Below, one piece after another: positions 17,569-26,465 of a stretch of 64,000 nt of DNA. The first letter of the stretch is position 1; each line of letters opens with the position of its first letter. A model generated the notes under the pieces. It ran no database searches and had not been told where the DNA came from. It saw only the letters and a program-made list of their open reading frames with translations. Source of the DNA: Roseburia sp. 1XD42-69 (GTDB taxonomy: Bacteria > Bacillota > Clostridia > Lachnospirales > Lachnospiraceae); assembly GCF_003612565.1 (NCBI RefSeq), contig NZ_RAZG01000004.1, forward strand, positions 62,001 to 126,000, given 5' to 3'. Position numbers and translations under genes: made by a program.

Positions 17569-19198
17569 TATGAAACATTTCGCTGGTATTATTTTGGTGA
17601 TTCTTGTTTTTTATCCGATGTTCATTAAGGGTATAATGTGTAATGATGAACTTTTATTAAGATTATGGTCACAAAAAGGGATAAAAAGTTTTTTCCAGAC
17701 TACAATTTATAATGAATATATTCTAAAAGGCCGAGTCTTGGGGGCAATAGGTAATCTAAAATTTATGTCCTTTTTAAGTGATAATAAATATATTTTTGGT
17801 TTGATAAATTCTGCCTTTTTATTTTTGTCCATTGTTTTATTTGGTTACTTGACTTACAAAATATTGAAAAATAGGGAATTTTCTATTCTGCTCTGCGTGT
17901 TGATTTCAATATTTCTGCCGATTAATTTTGAATTTGCTGTTCCAAATGCTTTTGTCATAGTATGCCTGGAACCAATGATAATTTTAGAGTGTTCTTTAAT
18001 AATTTATATAGATTATTTGGATAACTATAACAGGAAAAAGTTCTTTGTCAGTATAGGATTATTTTTGTGGTCGATGTTTCTTTATGAATTTCTTATTACC
18101 TATGTGCTGCTGTTTCCTGCTATTTATATAATAAAAAATATTGATAAAAAAATTAGTATAAAAAAAGTTATTTATGCGAGTTTTCCGTGGGTAACTGTGT
18201 CTGTTATCTATTTAATCTTATATTTTTTGCAAGGCTATCTTTTTCCGTCAAATTATGAGGGAACACATTTATCATTTAATTCTTTGACTTCTATTTTGAA
18301 TGTTTTAAAGATTTTATTTGTAGCAGTATTTCCAACATATTTTTCTTATTTTAACGATAAATATAAATATTTATTTGAACTTTACAACTCTGGAAATGTT
18401 ACATTTGAAAATGTATTTAACCCAATTATAATCATATTTGGATTGTCACTTTTTGTTCTGTTATATTTCCTTTTATCTAAGAACAAAATATTAGAGAAAA
18501 AGAAATTTTTAGATTTAAAAGAAATACTTATTTTAGCAGTTGCGATAGTGTACGGATTTTTACCTGCACTTCCAAATGCATTGACCCCGATGTATCAAGA
18601 GGGGGTAACTGTTGAATCTTTTACCTGGATTCCGGTCAGCATTTATCTTTACTTTGCCGTTATGTTTTCTCTTACATTTATATTTTTTAAGCTTGTAACT
18701 CATTTAAAATTTAAAGGGATTAGCTGGATTTGCATTTTAGTAATTATAGTATCATCTGTTGGCGTTCAAATAAGAAATCATGTTTTTGTAAAAGAACAAG
18801 TTTCAAATTATGATCGTATAGTGGCTATAGAAAATGTCATTAAATTGGATTATTGGAAACAATATGGAGCTATATCCGTTTTTGCACCTAGTTTGTATGA
18901 AACCATGAATTCCATGGCCATAGAAAAGGATCACTGGTCACAGTTTGCTAAAATATATAATAATGATTTATATTTTGAAGATGAGTATAATTCAGCTCAG
19001 AATGCGGTTCTGGTTGTTCAGGAAAATAATGACTTTTATTTCTATTTTGATAATGTGCAATTATTAATATCTAAGGAGAAGAAAGGCGGAGAGATTTCCG
19101 TAAAAGATGTGCAAGGAAATTATAGAATTGTTAAAGTTGAGGATAGCATATGGAATGAAGGAGATTATAGCGTTTGCTTACTTAGCTCAGTAAAATGA
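17522..19198 (+). CDS. polytopic membrane protein, GtrII/GT-C-like glucosyltransferase
   Basis: About 558 residues. The start is uncertain: TTG 17522 follows a strong GGGAGG at 8 bases, but it overlaps the previous gene by 47 bases; ATG 17570 is the alternative. Eleven or so membrane helices are followed by a short extracytoplasmic C-terminal domain (about 430-558). The N-terminal loop after the first helix contains CNDELLLRLW, an acidic pair in the position where GT-C enzymes keep their catalytic Asp/Glu. The family resembles O-antigen-modifying GtrII proteins that use undecaprenyl-phosphate-linked sugars. The GtrB-like and GtrA-like proteins elsewhere in the window would be consistent partners. 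Substrate unknown. Confidence 0.7.
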   Translation: MKLLKKIRESELEKISMKHFAGIILVILVFYPMFIKGIMCNDELLLRLWSQKGIKSFFQTTIYNEYILKGRVLGAIGNLKFMSFLSDNKYIFGLINSAFLFLSIVLFGYLTYKILKNREFSILLCVLISIFLPINFEFAVPNAFVIVCLEPMIILECSLIIYIDYLDNYNRKKFFVSIGLFLWSMFLYEFLITYVLLFPAIYIIKNIDKKISIKKVIYASFPWVTVSVIYLILYFLQGYLFPSNYEGTHLSFNSLTSILNVLKILFVAVFPTYFSYFNDKYKYLFELYNSGNVTFENVFNPIIIIFGLSLFVLLYFLLSKNKILEKKKFLDLKEILILAVAIVYGFLPALPNALTPMYQEGVTVESFTWIPVSIYLYFAVMFSLTFIFFKLVTHLKFKGISWICILVIIVSSVGVQIRNHVFVKEQVSNYDRIVAIENVIKLDYWKQYGAISVFAPSLYETMNSMAIEKDHWSQFAKIYNNDLYFEDEYNSAQNAVLVVQENNDFYFYFDNVQLLISKEKKGGEISVKDVQGNYRIVKVEDSIWNEGDYSVCLLSSVK

Positions 19199-19201
19199 AA
19201 A

Positions 19202-20473
19202 GTGAAGGTGCTTAAAGGATTGAATAAATATGAAAGAGTAATTTGTATTGGCATAAAGTTGGTAGGAGTAGTGTTGTTTTGTACGGTTTTAGGTCTTATT
19301 ATGATTGTTGGAGCTTATTCTTTACCAAAAACAAAAAAATTAGAATTCAATATTGAATCATCAGCAGAAATATTATTAGAAGAAGGAATATATCCTGCTT
19401 TATTTCCATGGTGCACAAGCCAGGTAGATAATTTTAGCGATGCATTAATTTTACAGGAAATAATTTATGATGGAAATGAATCATTAACGGAAAAGGCTAT
19501 GATGAATTATTATATAACTAATAATTCGAATTCAACGATAGTAGCTTTAAATGAGTATTATGTACACGAAATAAAAGATGGATATGTCAAAAAAGAATAT
19601 TCAAGATACTGGCATGGTTATATAAGTATTTATAAATTATTTCTTTATTTTTTCAACTTGAAACAGATAAGACTTATTCTTTTGGGTATTAATTTATCAA
19701 TGGGGGGGTGTATATTATATATATGTTTTAAGAAAAATATATACCTTAGTGTTGCATATTTTGTTACGTTGCTATTTTTAAATCCTATAGTAATTTCACA
19801 TAATATGTTTTTTAGCAATATTTATATAATTATGAATTTAGCGCTAGTTCTTGCGGATTTATTTATAAGGAAAGGATTCAATATCTATTTAGCTTTTACG
19901 TTTATAGGGTGTTTTGCTTGTTATTACGATTTGTTATCATATCCATTTTGTACATTAGGGATACCATTGATTTATATTATCAGTACAAAATGCAATTCTG
20001 AAAAACCTAGAGATAGTGTGATGGAAGTATTGGGGATGGTATTTTCATGGGGATTTGGCTATGCAGGCATCTGGGTATCTAAGTGGATTGTTGGGTCTGT
20101 TATTCTAAAGAGGAATTTGTTTAAAGAAGCATATGATGTTGTTAAATTAAGGACATCCAGGGATATAGCAGGTACTGATTTCACTACTAAAGATTTATTT
20201 TTGTCTTTGCTGAATAATTTGCGGAATAGTCCGATATGGATTATTTTTCTTATTATTAATTTAATTTTGATTGGAATTTTGATGAAAAAGAATATGCTAT
20301 TTAAAGCCTTATATCATGGAATCCCTTATATGGTGATTATAGGATTAGTATTGTTGTGGCTGTTCGTTAAAGGAAATCATTCCTATCTGCATAGTTTTTT
20401 TACGTACAGAGAATTATCAACAGTCTGTTTTGCAGTATTATGTTTATTTGGATATTCGCAGATGAAAACATAA
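19202..20473 (+). CDS. polytopic membrane protein of glycan locus, GT-C-like
   Basis: 423 residues from GTG 19202, three bases after the previous stop. One N-terminal helix, a long extracytoplasmic loop (about 45-150), then eight or more helices. The loop holds the SRYWHGYISIYK segment, which also occurs in uncharacterised Clostridia membrane proteins of polysaccharide loci. A G7 run (19702-19708) lies in frame at MetGlyGly, short for a contingency tract. No known catalytic motif is obvious, so a sugar-transfer or chain-handling role rests on context only. Confidence 0.6.
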   Translation: MKVLKGLNKYERVICIGIKLVGVVLFCTVLGLIMIVGAYSLPKTKKLEFNIESSAEILLEEGIYPALFPWCTSQVDNFSDALILQEIIYDGNESLTEKAMMNYYITNNSNSTIVALNEYYVHEIKDGYVKKEYSRYWHGYISIYKLFLYFFNLKQIRLILLGINLSMGGCILYICFKKNIYLSVAYFVTLLFLNPIVISHNMFFSNIYIIMNLALVLADLFIRKGFNIYLAFTFIGCFACYYDLLSYPFCTLGIPLIYIISTKCNSEKPRDSVMEVLGMVFSWGFGYAGIWVSKWIVGSVILKRNLFKEAYDVVKLRTSRDIAGTDFTTKDLFLSLLNNLRNSPIWIIFLIINLILIGILMKKNMLFKALYHGIPYMVIIGLVLLWLFVKGNHSYLHSFFTYRELSTVCFAVLCLFGYSQMKT

Positions 20474-20519
20474 GGATAATAGAGTTTGAAAATGAATTGT
20501 AATGAATTAGGAGAATGAA

Positions 20520-21923
20520 ATGAATTTTTCATCTATGTTTTTTCTCTGGGGCTTCCTACCCTTACTGGTATATATATATATATATACCAGTAAGGGTAAG
20601 GAAATAAAAAAGAAAAATATTTATCTGCTAATAGTTAGTTTGATGTTTTATGCATGGGGAGAACCGGGCTATGTTTGTCTTATGTTATTTTCTATACTAA
20701 TTAACTATTTCGCAGCTTTGCTAATTGAAAAAAGTAATTATAGAAAAATAGTGGTTATTGCGGATATTGGTATTAATATTTTGTTGTTAGTATATTTTAA
20801 ATACCTGAATTTTATTATTGAAAGTATAAATACTATTTTTTCGTTAAAATTAGAGTACAAAAATGTTACATTGCCTATAGGGATTTCTTTTTTTACTTTC
20901 CAGGCAATGTCATATGTTATTGATGTATATCGAAAAGAATGTAAGGCCGAGAGTAATTTTATTCATGTTGCATTGTATGTCGCTTTTTTCCCTCAACTGA
21001 TAGCAGGGCCAATTGTTAAATATAAAGATATAGATTATCAGATAAGAAATCGTAAGGAATCTATTCAAAAAGTCGCAATAGGAATCCGAAGATTTTGTTA
21101 TGGGCTTGGAAAAAAAGTAATTGTTTCTAATATGCTGGCAATGACAGTTGACAATATTATTGCATTAGATATAGTAAATGTGTCATGGTATTTGGCGTGG
21201 ACAGCAGCTATTATGTATTCTTTGCAAATATATTATGACTTTTCGGGATATTCAGATATGGCAATTGGCCTGGCAAAAATATTTGGATTTGATATTGAGG
21301 AAAATTTTCATTATCCATATTTGTCTAAATCAATAACAGAATTTTGGAGAAGATGGCATATTTCTTTAGGCAGCTGGTTTAGGGATTATGTTTATATTCC
21401 AATGGGGGGGAACAGAAAAGGAAAAATCAGAACAAACATAAATCTTGCAGTTGTATTTTTTTTGACAGGGGTATGGCATGGAGCCAGCTGGAATTTTATA
21501 GTTTGGGGTATTTATCATGGCTTCTTTGTTATAGTTGAAAGATTAGGTTTACTTAAATTGTTAAAAAAATCAGTAATTTTTGCACATTTTTATACTGTAT
21601 TGATATTTGTATCGGGATGGATCTTTTTTCGTTTAACGGATTTGATACAAATTGTCGAGTATTTGAAAAGAATGTTTATTCCATGGTGTTATGCAAAAAA
21701 GACTTATTCCTTTCTTGAAATTGTGAATTTACGAACTTTACTGATTTTGGTATTTGCAATAGCAGGATGTGGTATTATTCAAACAGTGATAGAAAAGGAT
21801 GGAAAATTGAAACAATTCAAAGGGGGATTTTTAGAGCTGCTTTATTGTGCATCAATGGTGGCCTTATGTTTTATTTTATTAGCCAGCAACTCCTATAATC
21901 CTTTTATTTATTTTAGGTTTTAG
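20520..21923 (+). CDS. MBOAT family O-acyltransferase (DltB/AlgI-like), with TA-repeat palindrome near the start
   Basis: 467 residues with ten or so membrane helices. MBOAT signatures: FFTFQAMSYVIDVYR, the FWRRWHISLGSWFRDYVYIPMGG block, and the catalytic His in TGVWHGASWNF (about residue 320). These proteins pass an acetyl group across the membrane to a partner that O-acylates a polysaccharide; the next gene is an AlgX/DHHW-type partner. The first 40 residues follow the normal MBOAT start, except that the end of the first helix is encoded by (TA)9 and reads YIYIYT. Nine TA units keep the frame open here. Gain or loss of one or two units would terminate or shift translation, so this gene may be phase-variable. 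Confidence 0.9.
   Translation: MNFSSMFFLWGFLPLLVYIYIYTSKGKEIKKKNIYLLIVSLMFYAWGEPGYVCLMLFSILINYFAALLIEKSNYRKIVVIADIGINILLLVYFKYLNFIIESINTIFSLKLEYKNVTLPIGISFFTFQAMSYVIDVYRKECKAESNFIHVALYVAFFPQLIAGPIVKYKDIDYQIRNRKESIQKVAIGIRRFCYGLGKKVIVSNMLAMTVDNIIALDIVNVSWYLAWTAAIMYSLQIYYDFSGYSDMAIGLAKIFGFDIEENFHYPYLSKSITEFWRRWHISLGSWFRDYVYIPMGGNRKGKIRTNINLAVVFFLTGVWHGASWNFIVWGIYHGFFVIVERLGLLKLLKKSVIFAHFYTVLIFVSGWIFFRLTDLIQIVEYLKRMFIPWCYAKKTYSFLEIVNLRTLLILVFAIAGCGIIQTVIEKDGKLKQFKGGFLELLYCASMVALCFILLASNSYNPFIYFRF
20557..20598 (+). repeat. (TA)9 microsatellite inside a 42-base perfect palindrome, in coding sequence
   Basis: The TA tract spans 20569-20586. It is flanked by 12-base arms (20557-20568 and 20587-20598) that are exact reverse complements, and pairing extends further outward with a single bulged base. 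The structure begins 37 bases after the MBOAT start codon. It can form a cruciform in DNA or a hairpin in mRNA, and the dinucleotide repeat is prone to slippage. Confidence 0.9.
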
Positions 21924-21955
21924 AAATATTATATCTGTTTAGGAGAACTTACTTT

Positions 21956-23065
21956 ATGAGAATTGGAAAGAAGGACTTTAGAGAAAAAAGTTGGCTTATT
22001 ATGTTTGGGATAATGTTTTTAACGCCGTTGATTATATTTTCTGTTGTAAAAAAACTTAATGGTAACTATTCTAAAAATCAGAAAAATGCAGATTTTCCCA
22101 AAGTTTCCCTAAAAAACTATATAGAATACCCTAAATTGTTTGAACAATGGTTTGAAGACACATTGCCTTATAAAGATGTTTTGATTAGAACCAATGGGGA
22201 GATAGCATTGTGGGGGTTTGGAGAGTCAGCCTCAGAAAACGTTATAGTCGGAAAAGAAGGCTGGCTGTTTTATGCTGAAACAATGAGTGATTATAAAAGA
22301 ATCAATTTGTATACACAGAAGGAACTTGAAGAAATTTGTGAAAAACAAAAACAGCAGCAAGAATATTATCAAAGTAAAGGAATAGAATACATTCTATTTG
22401 TAGCTCCGAATAAAGCAAGTATTTATGGAGAAGATTATTTACCAAATTATATTTATAAAGCAGACAGTATATCAAGGCTGGAACAATTGGTTCAATATAT
22501 TAAGAGAAATTCAAATATTACTGTTGTATTTCCAGAGGAAGAATTGCTTTCTATTAAGGAGAAATATCCGGAATATTCCTTGTACATGCATTCTGATACG
22601 CATTGGAATAATTTAGGAGGATATTGCGGCGCCAAGTCTTTGCTAAAAGAATTGGATATAAAACTTCCGGAAATTGATGAAATTGATATTGAGAAGAATG
22701 CAAATCCTGTTTTTACATGGAATGGATGGGATTTGGCCAATATGATGGGATTGGCAGGGGTTCTTGAGAAAGATACGAATTTTGAAATAAGCGGTTATAC
22801 AGATAGCATTGTGGCATGGGAGGGGGATACAGTGAACAGTTATGATAGTTTTGTAACATATTGCCGTACTAAGTCATCAAATCCTGTAGACAAGAGAAAG
22901 CTTATTTTTATTAGAGATTCTTTTGGGACGCCTATGCTGCCGTTTATAGCTTCCCAGTTTAGAGAGGTTTATAGTCCATATGTATCCTTTGAGGTAAATC
23001 TTGAAGAAGAACAACCGGATTTAGTTATCTATGAATTAGTAGAAAGAAATTTTGAAACCAAATAA
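21956..23065 (+). CDS. AlgX/DHHW-type SGNH-like polysaccharide O-acetyltransferase partner
   Basis: 369 residues: one N-terminal membrane anchor (about 13-32) and a large extracytoplasmic domain. KEGWLFY near residue 103 and the catalytic-type DTHWN motif (about 213-217, in MHSDTHWNNLGGYCGA) are the markers of the AlgX/AlgJ/DHHW group. A Ser in the segment FIRDSFGTPM (about 322-331) matches the nucleophile position. The usual arrangement is MBOAT followed by this protein; the MBOAT supplies acetyl groups and the anchored enzyme places them on the polymer. The gene lies 32 bases after the MBOAT stop. Together they form a complete O-acetylation unit. Confidence 0.85.
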   Translation: MRIGKKDFREKSWLIMFGIMFLTPLIIFSVVKKLNGNYSKNQKNADFPKVSLKNYIEYPKLFEQWFEDTLPYKDVLIRTNGEIALWGFGESASENVIVGKEGWLFYAETMSDYKRINLYTQKELEEICEKQKQQQEYYQSKGIEYILFVAPNKASIYGEDYLPNYIYKADSISRLEQLVQYIKRNSNITVVFPEEELLSIKEKYPEYSLYMHSDTHWNNLGGYCGAKSLLKELDIKLPEIDEIDIEKNANPVFTWNGWDLANMMGLAGVLEKDTNFEISGYTDSIVAWEGDTVNSYDSFVTYCRTKSSNPVDKRKLIFIRDSFGTPMLPFIASQFREVYSPYVSFEVNLEEEQPDLVIYELVERNFETK

Positions 23066-23091
23066 AATGTGTTTGAGTTTGGGAGGTAAAT

Positions 23092-25302
23092 ATGAAATTG
23101 TCATCAATTATTTTAGTTTGCGGATTTTCACTTCTTGCTATATATATATATATATATATATATAGCAAGGGGCGGCCGGCGAAAAAGCGCAGAAATATTA
23201 AGCTGGTTCAGTTTGGACCAAAGATACTAAATGTTGTTACCAATTCTCTTTATATAACATATATACGCAAAAACAAGGGAATGATTTTAGCCTGTATATT
23301 AATTTCAACTTTTCTATGTATACTTACTTATCCAGGGATTATGTATACGGATTCATATGCAAGAATATCATTTGTGTCAAATTTGAAAATGTCCATACAT
23401 GCATTTTTAAATGGAGATGTAGAGTTATATGAAGTGGGGTCATGGCTTACAGTTACACCCAGTTTTTTTATTATGTTATCAAAAGAGATTGTTGGGAGTG
23501 TAGTATTATATACTTTTTTACAATGTTTTTGCTTTTTTCTGATAACTTATATTTTTGGAGATTATCTTACTAAAAAGAACCACAAAATTTGGAATAGATT
23601 TTGTATTACTGTTTCACCTGTTATGTGGGCATTTGGGGTCTTTTATGAGGCAAGTGTAGGTTGTGTTACTGCCATTTTATGCCTAATTCTGCTTATCTGG
23701 AAATGGGAACAGATGCAAAGCAGATTTGATAAAATATTTACATGTCTGTTGATAATTATTTCATCGTACATTTGTTTTGGATATCGGGCGAATGCATTTA
23801 CCATACTTCCGGCTCTTATATTAATTATATTGTTCAAGTATCGAAACAGGATAAGAAGCCTGGTTATGATTGGCTCCATATTCTTAGGTTTTTTGTTTAC
23901 GTCACTGATACCTAAAATGTTAAATATTAATACGATGTCTTCGTATGCTGCGGGCTTTGCTTGGGAAATTGTGTCTACTATTCAAACTATGGACAGTGAA
24001 AAGCAGGCTGAATATGCAGATTATCTGGATGATATATTCGGCAGTGGGTCGACACAACAAGCCATTGATAATAGCCATTATATTGAACAGAATGCGCATA
24101 TTAATAATATGCTTGCCGGCAGCATAAATGCTTCAGCTATTTCTGAACCGGGTAACCCGAAGCGTATTTTGAAAAAGTATGTTGGGTTGATAAAACGGGA
24201 ACCTCAGGTATATATTAAAACGAAATGGGATTTTGTCTCGCATATGTTAGGAATAGGAAAATCATTAACCATATATGGATATGAATATAATCTTTTAGAC
24301 AGTATGGGCCAATTTGGGTTTAATGATTCTGTTCCAAGAAAAACGTATGTAAATTATTTTTATGCATTTATGCTTTATATGAAAGTTTTTAGGATGCCCT
24401 GGGTTATGTTTTTGACTGCGTTGGTGTTGATTGCTGTTTATAGGATTAAAATTTGTGGAATTGGTAGTGAATTGAATATTTATGAGGCAACCTATTTCAT
24501 TGCTTTATTCTATTATGGAGCTTACTTGGTAAATACGCAGTCATTTGAATTTAGATATTATTTTCCGTCATGGTTATTGCTTTTTTTGATAATAATTTCT
24601 TTATTGGCAGATATTCTGTTTGAACGTGATTTTCTTAAACATGCAGCAGTGATGTCGTTTTGTTTTATTACAATAGCTTGCATATTTGGCGGGTATGAGA
24701 TGTATACAAAAGCTGGTGGAGATATGATTTACAGAGTATCAAAAAGCGGTAAGCTGTTATATGAAAATGATGAGAACAGGGTTTATTATTATAAAGACAA
24801 TCTGTATTTCATAGCAAATAGGAAAGCAGATACGGAATACCCTTACTCTTTATATTTCTACCCTGTTGAAGGGGATATGATTATTAATGATTTTAGCTTT
24901 AAAGAGAAAGAAATTCCTTCACCGTTTTGGACAGAAGATATCTCTGTTGTGGAATTGCCGAAACAGGCTTTAATTAGTTTAGGTTTTGGACAGTGTTATT
25001 ATAATGTAAAGCTTTGGGAGTCATATTTGGATTTTTCGAGTTTTCTTACTGTCCCATCAAAAATTTTGGTATCAGATTATACCGATAACGAGTGGACAGG
25101 GGGATATAGCAATACAGAGAACTGTCTGCTTTTAGACAATGATAATATTCAGAATTATTGGTTGAAGGGAAAGGGATTGCTTCTTCCATCAGGAACAGTT
25201 GCCAGAATTTTAGATGTAGTAGAAGTAGACGGATCTTTAAGAATATATACGGACATGAAAATTGATGATATTACCATAAGAAGAATTCCTGTGGTGGATT
25301 AG
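23092..25302 (+). CDS. large GT-C-like polytopic membrane protein with TA-repeat N-terminus
   Basis: 736 residues. Residues 1-40 look like the start of the MBOAT two genes upstream (same Met-x-x-Ser-Ser opening, then YIYIYIY and SKG), followed by a typical GT-C-like core: eleven or so helices beginning near residue 55 and the YPGIMYTDSYARI loop (about 81-93) with an acidic residue at the usual catalytic position. A beta-rich extracytoplasmic domain occupies about 540-736. The family transfers sugars or other groups from lipid carriers on the outer face. The first helix is encoded by (TA)13, whose present length keeps the frame open. Likely phase-variable; substrate unknown. Confidence 0.7.
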   Translation: MKLSSIILVCGFSLLAIYIYIYIYSKGRPAKKRRNIKLVQFGPKILNVVTNSLYITYIRKNKGMILACILISTFLCILTYPGIMYTDSYARISFVSNLKMSIHAFLNGDVELYEVGSWLTVTPSFFIMLSKEIVGSVVLYTFLQCFCFFLITYIFGDYLTKKNHKIWNRFCITVSPVMWAFGVFYEASVGCVTAILCLILLIWKWEQMQSRFDKIFTCLLIIISSYICFGYRANAFTILPALILIILFKYRNRIRSLVMIGSIFLGFLFTSLIPKMLNINTMSSYAAGFAWEIVSTIQTMDSEKQAEYADYLDDIFGSGSTQQAIDNSHYIEQNAHINNMLAGSINASAISEPGNPKRILKKYVGLIKREPQVYIKTKWDFVSHMLGIGKSLTIYGYEYNLLDSMGQFGFNDSVPRKTYVNYFYAFMLYMKVFRMPWVMFLTALVLIAVYRIKICGIGSELNIYEATYFIALFYYGAYLVNTQSFEFRYYFPSWLLLFLIIISLLADILFERDFLKHAAVMSFCFITIACIFGGYEMYTKAGGDMIYRVSKSGKLLYENDENRVYYYKDNLYFIANRKADTEYPYSLYFYPVEGDMIINDFSFKEKEIPSPFWTEDISVVELPKQALISLGFGQCYYNVKLWESYLDFSSFLTVPSKILVSDYTDNEWTGGYSNTENCLLLDNDNIQNYWLKGKGLLLPSGTVARILDVVEVDGSLRIYTDMKIDDITIRRIPVVD
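23134..23169 (+). repeat. (TA)13 microsatellite inside a 36-base perfect palindrome, in coding sequence
   Basis: The TA tract spans 23139-23164, with 5-base complementary arms CTTGC (23134-23138) and GCAAG (23165-23169). It begins 42 bases after the start codon, nearly the same position as the (TA)9 palindrome in the MBOAT gene (37 bases). 26 bases is not a multiple of three, so single-unit changes move the frame. Confidence 0.9.
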
Positions 25303-25333
25303 ACAGAGTTTGAAGCAATATAGGGAGGAAATT

Positions 25334-26465
25334 ATGCAATATGACAAAATTATTATAGGGGGGGGGTTTATATGGGCTATATTCTGCTTTATTTTGCGGA
25401 AGCAGAGGACAAAGTGTCCTGGTTTTGGAGTGTGATCCCACACCCTTCCGCCGGGCAACTTTTATCAATCAGGCAAGAGTGCACCAGGGATACCATTATC
25501 CCAGGTCTATTTCTACTGCAATGAAGTCTGCGGGTTACTTTGAGCGGTTTAATAAGGATTATGGTTTTTGTATTAACAGAGAATTTAATAAAGTATATGC
25601 CACATCAGGGGAATATTCCTGGACAGACGGTGAACAGTTTGAAAGTTTTTGTCAGGCGGCGAATATTCCATGTGAAAGGTTACATCCGGAGAAGTTCTTT
25701 AAAGAAGGCATGTGTGACGGAGTTTTTTTAACAAGGGAATATACTTATGATGCTATGATTTTGAAAGATTATTTTCTTGAGAAATTAGAGCCCTTGAATA
25801 ACGTGGAAATACGTTATGGAGTAAATATAAAAAACATTGAGAAACACCAGGATTGTTATGAAATTTCTTTGGATGATGACAAGGAAAGGTATCAGACAGG
25901 TTTTCTCCTCAATGCTACTTATGCAGCAACGAATCAAATTTTAGATATGCTGGGATATGAGAAATTTGGTATAAAATATGAGTTATGTGAAATTATTTTG
26001 TGTGATGTAAATAAAAATTTAGAGGAGTATGGATTTACAGTTATGGATGGGCCGTTTTTTTCCATTATGCCTTTCGGGAAAACGGGACTCCACTCATTGA
26101 CTTCGGTGACCTTTACCCCTCATAGTACAAGCTATGATCCGGTGCCTGCATTTTCCTGCCAGGAAAAAAGCGGAGGCTATTGTTCCACGAAACATCTGGG
26201 AAACTGTAATGATTGTCAGGCCAAGCCAGAGACGGCCTTTCCCTATATGGCAAATCTGGCAAGAAAATATCTGAAAGATACCTATGAGTTTACGTATCAT
26301 AGTTCATTGTTTTCTATGAAGCCTATTTTGATGAGTTCAGAAATTGATGATTCAAGGCCCACAGTAATTCGGACTTATTCCCAAAATCCTACTTGTGTAG
26401 GAGTATTATCAGGAAAAATTAATACAGTTTATGATTTAGATGAGGTGTTGAGTGATGGAGAATAA
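25334..26465 (+). CDS. FAD-dependent oxidoreductase (DAO-type), out of frame at a G9 tract in this copy
   Basis: ATG 25334 follows GGGAGGAAATT. The frame reads MQYDKIIIGGG and then meets nine Gs at 25358-25366. With nine, translation leaves the frame and stops near 25433. With eight it would read GGGLYGLYSALFCGSRG, a proper FAD-binding GxGxxG dinucleotide fold, and continue without interruption to 26465 (about 376 residues). Later segments include TFINQARVHQGYHYPRS and a C-terminal substrate domain with a CxxxC-like cluster (STKHLGNCNDCQ). The family is D-amino-acid-oxidase-like and occurs in glycan loci; it probably oxidises a sugar or sugar-derived intermediate used by the following isomerase and epimerase. 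A downstream start near 25425 would lack the FAD loop. Confidence 0.75.
25358..25366 (+). repeat. G9 homopolymer (probable contingency tract, OFF)
   Basis: Nine consecutive Gs at codons 9-11 of the FAD oxidoreductase, inside the nucleotide-binding loop. Eight Gs restore a perfect GxGxxG motif and an uninterrupted frame; nine do not. Poly-G runs of this length are classic slipped-strand mispairing sites. Confidence 0.85.

Noticed and set aside
20569-20586. TA tract as an insertion-site scar of a transposon or a MITE
   Set aside because: No transposon ends or target duplications flank it and the frame is open through it; a slippage-prone in-gene palindrome is simpler.
21404-21410. G7 runs in intact genes (19702, 21404, 30254, 55564, 59052) as contingency tracts
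   Set aside because: They encode conserved Gly codons or are short, keep the frame, and are below the length that usually slips. Only the 9- and 10-base runs break their genes.
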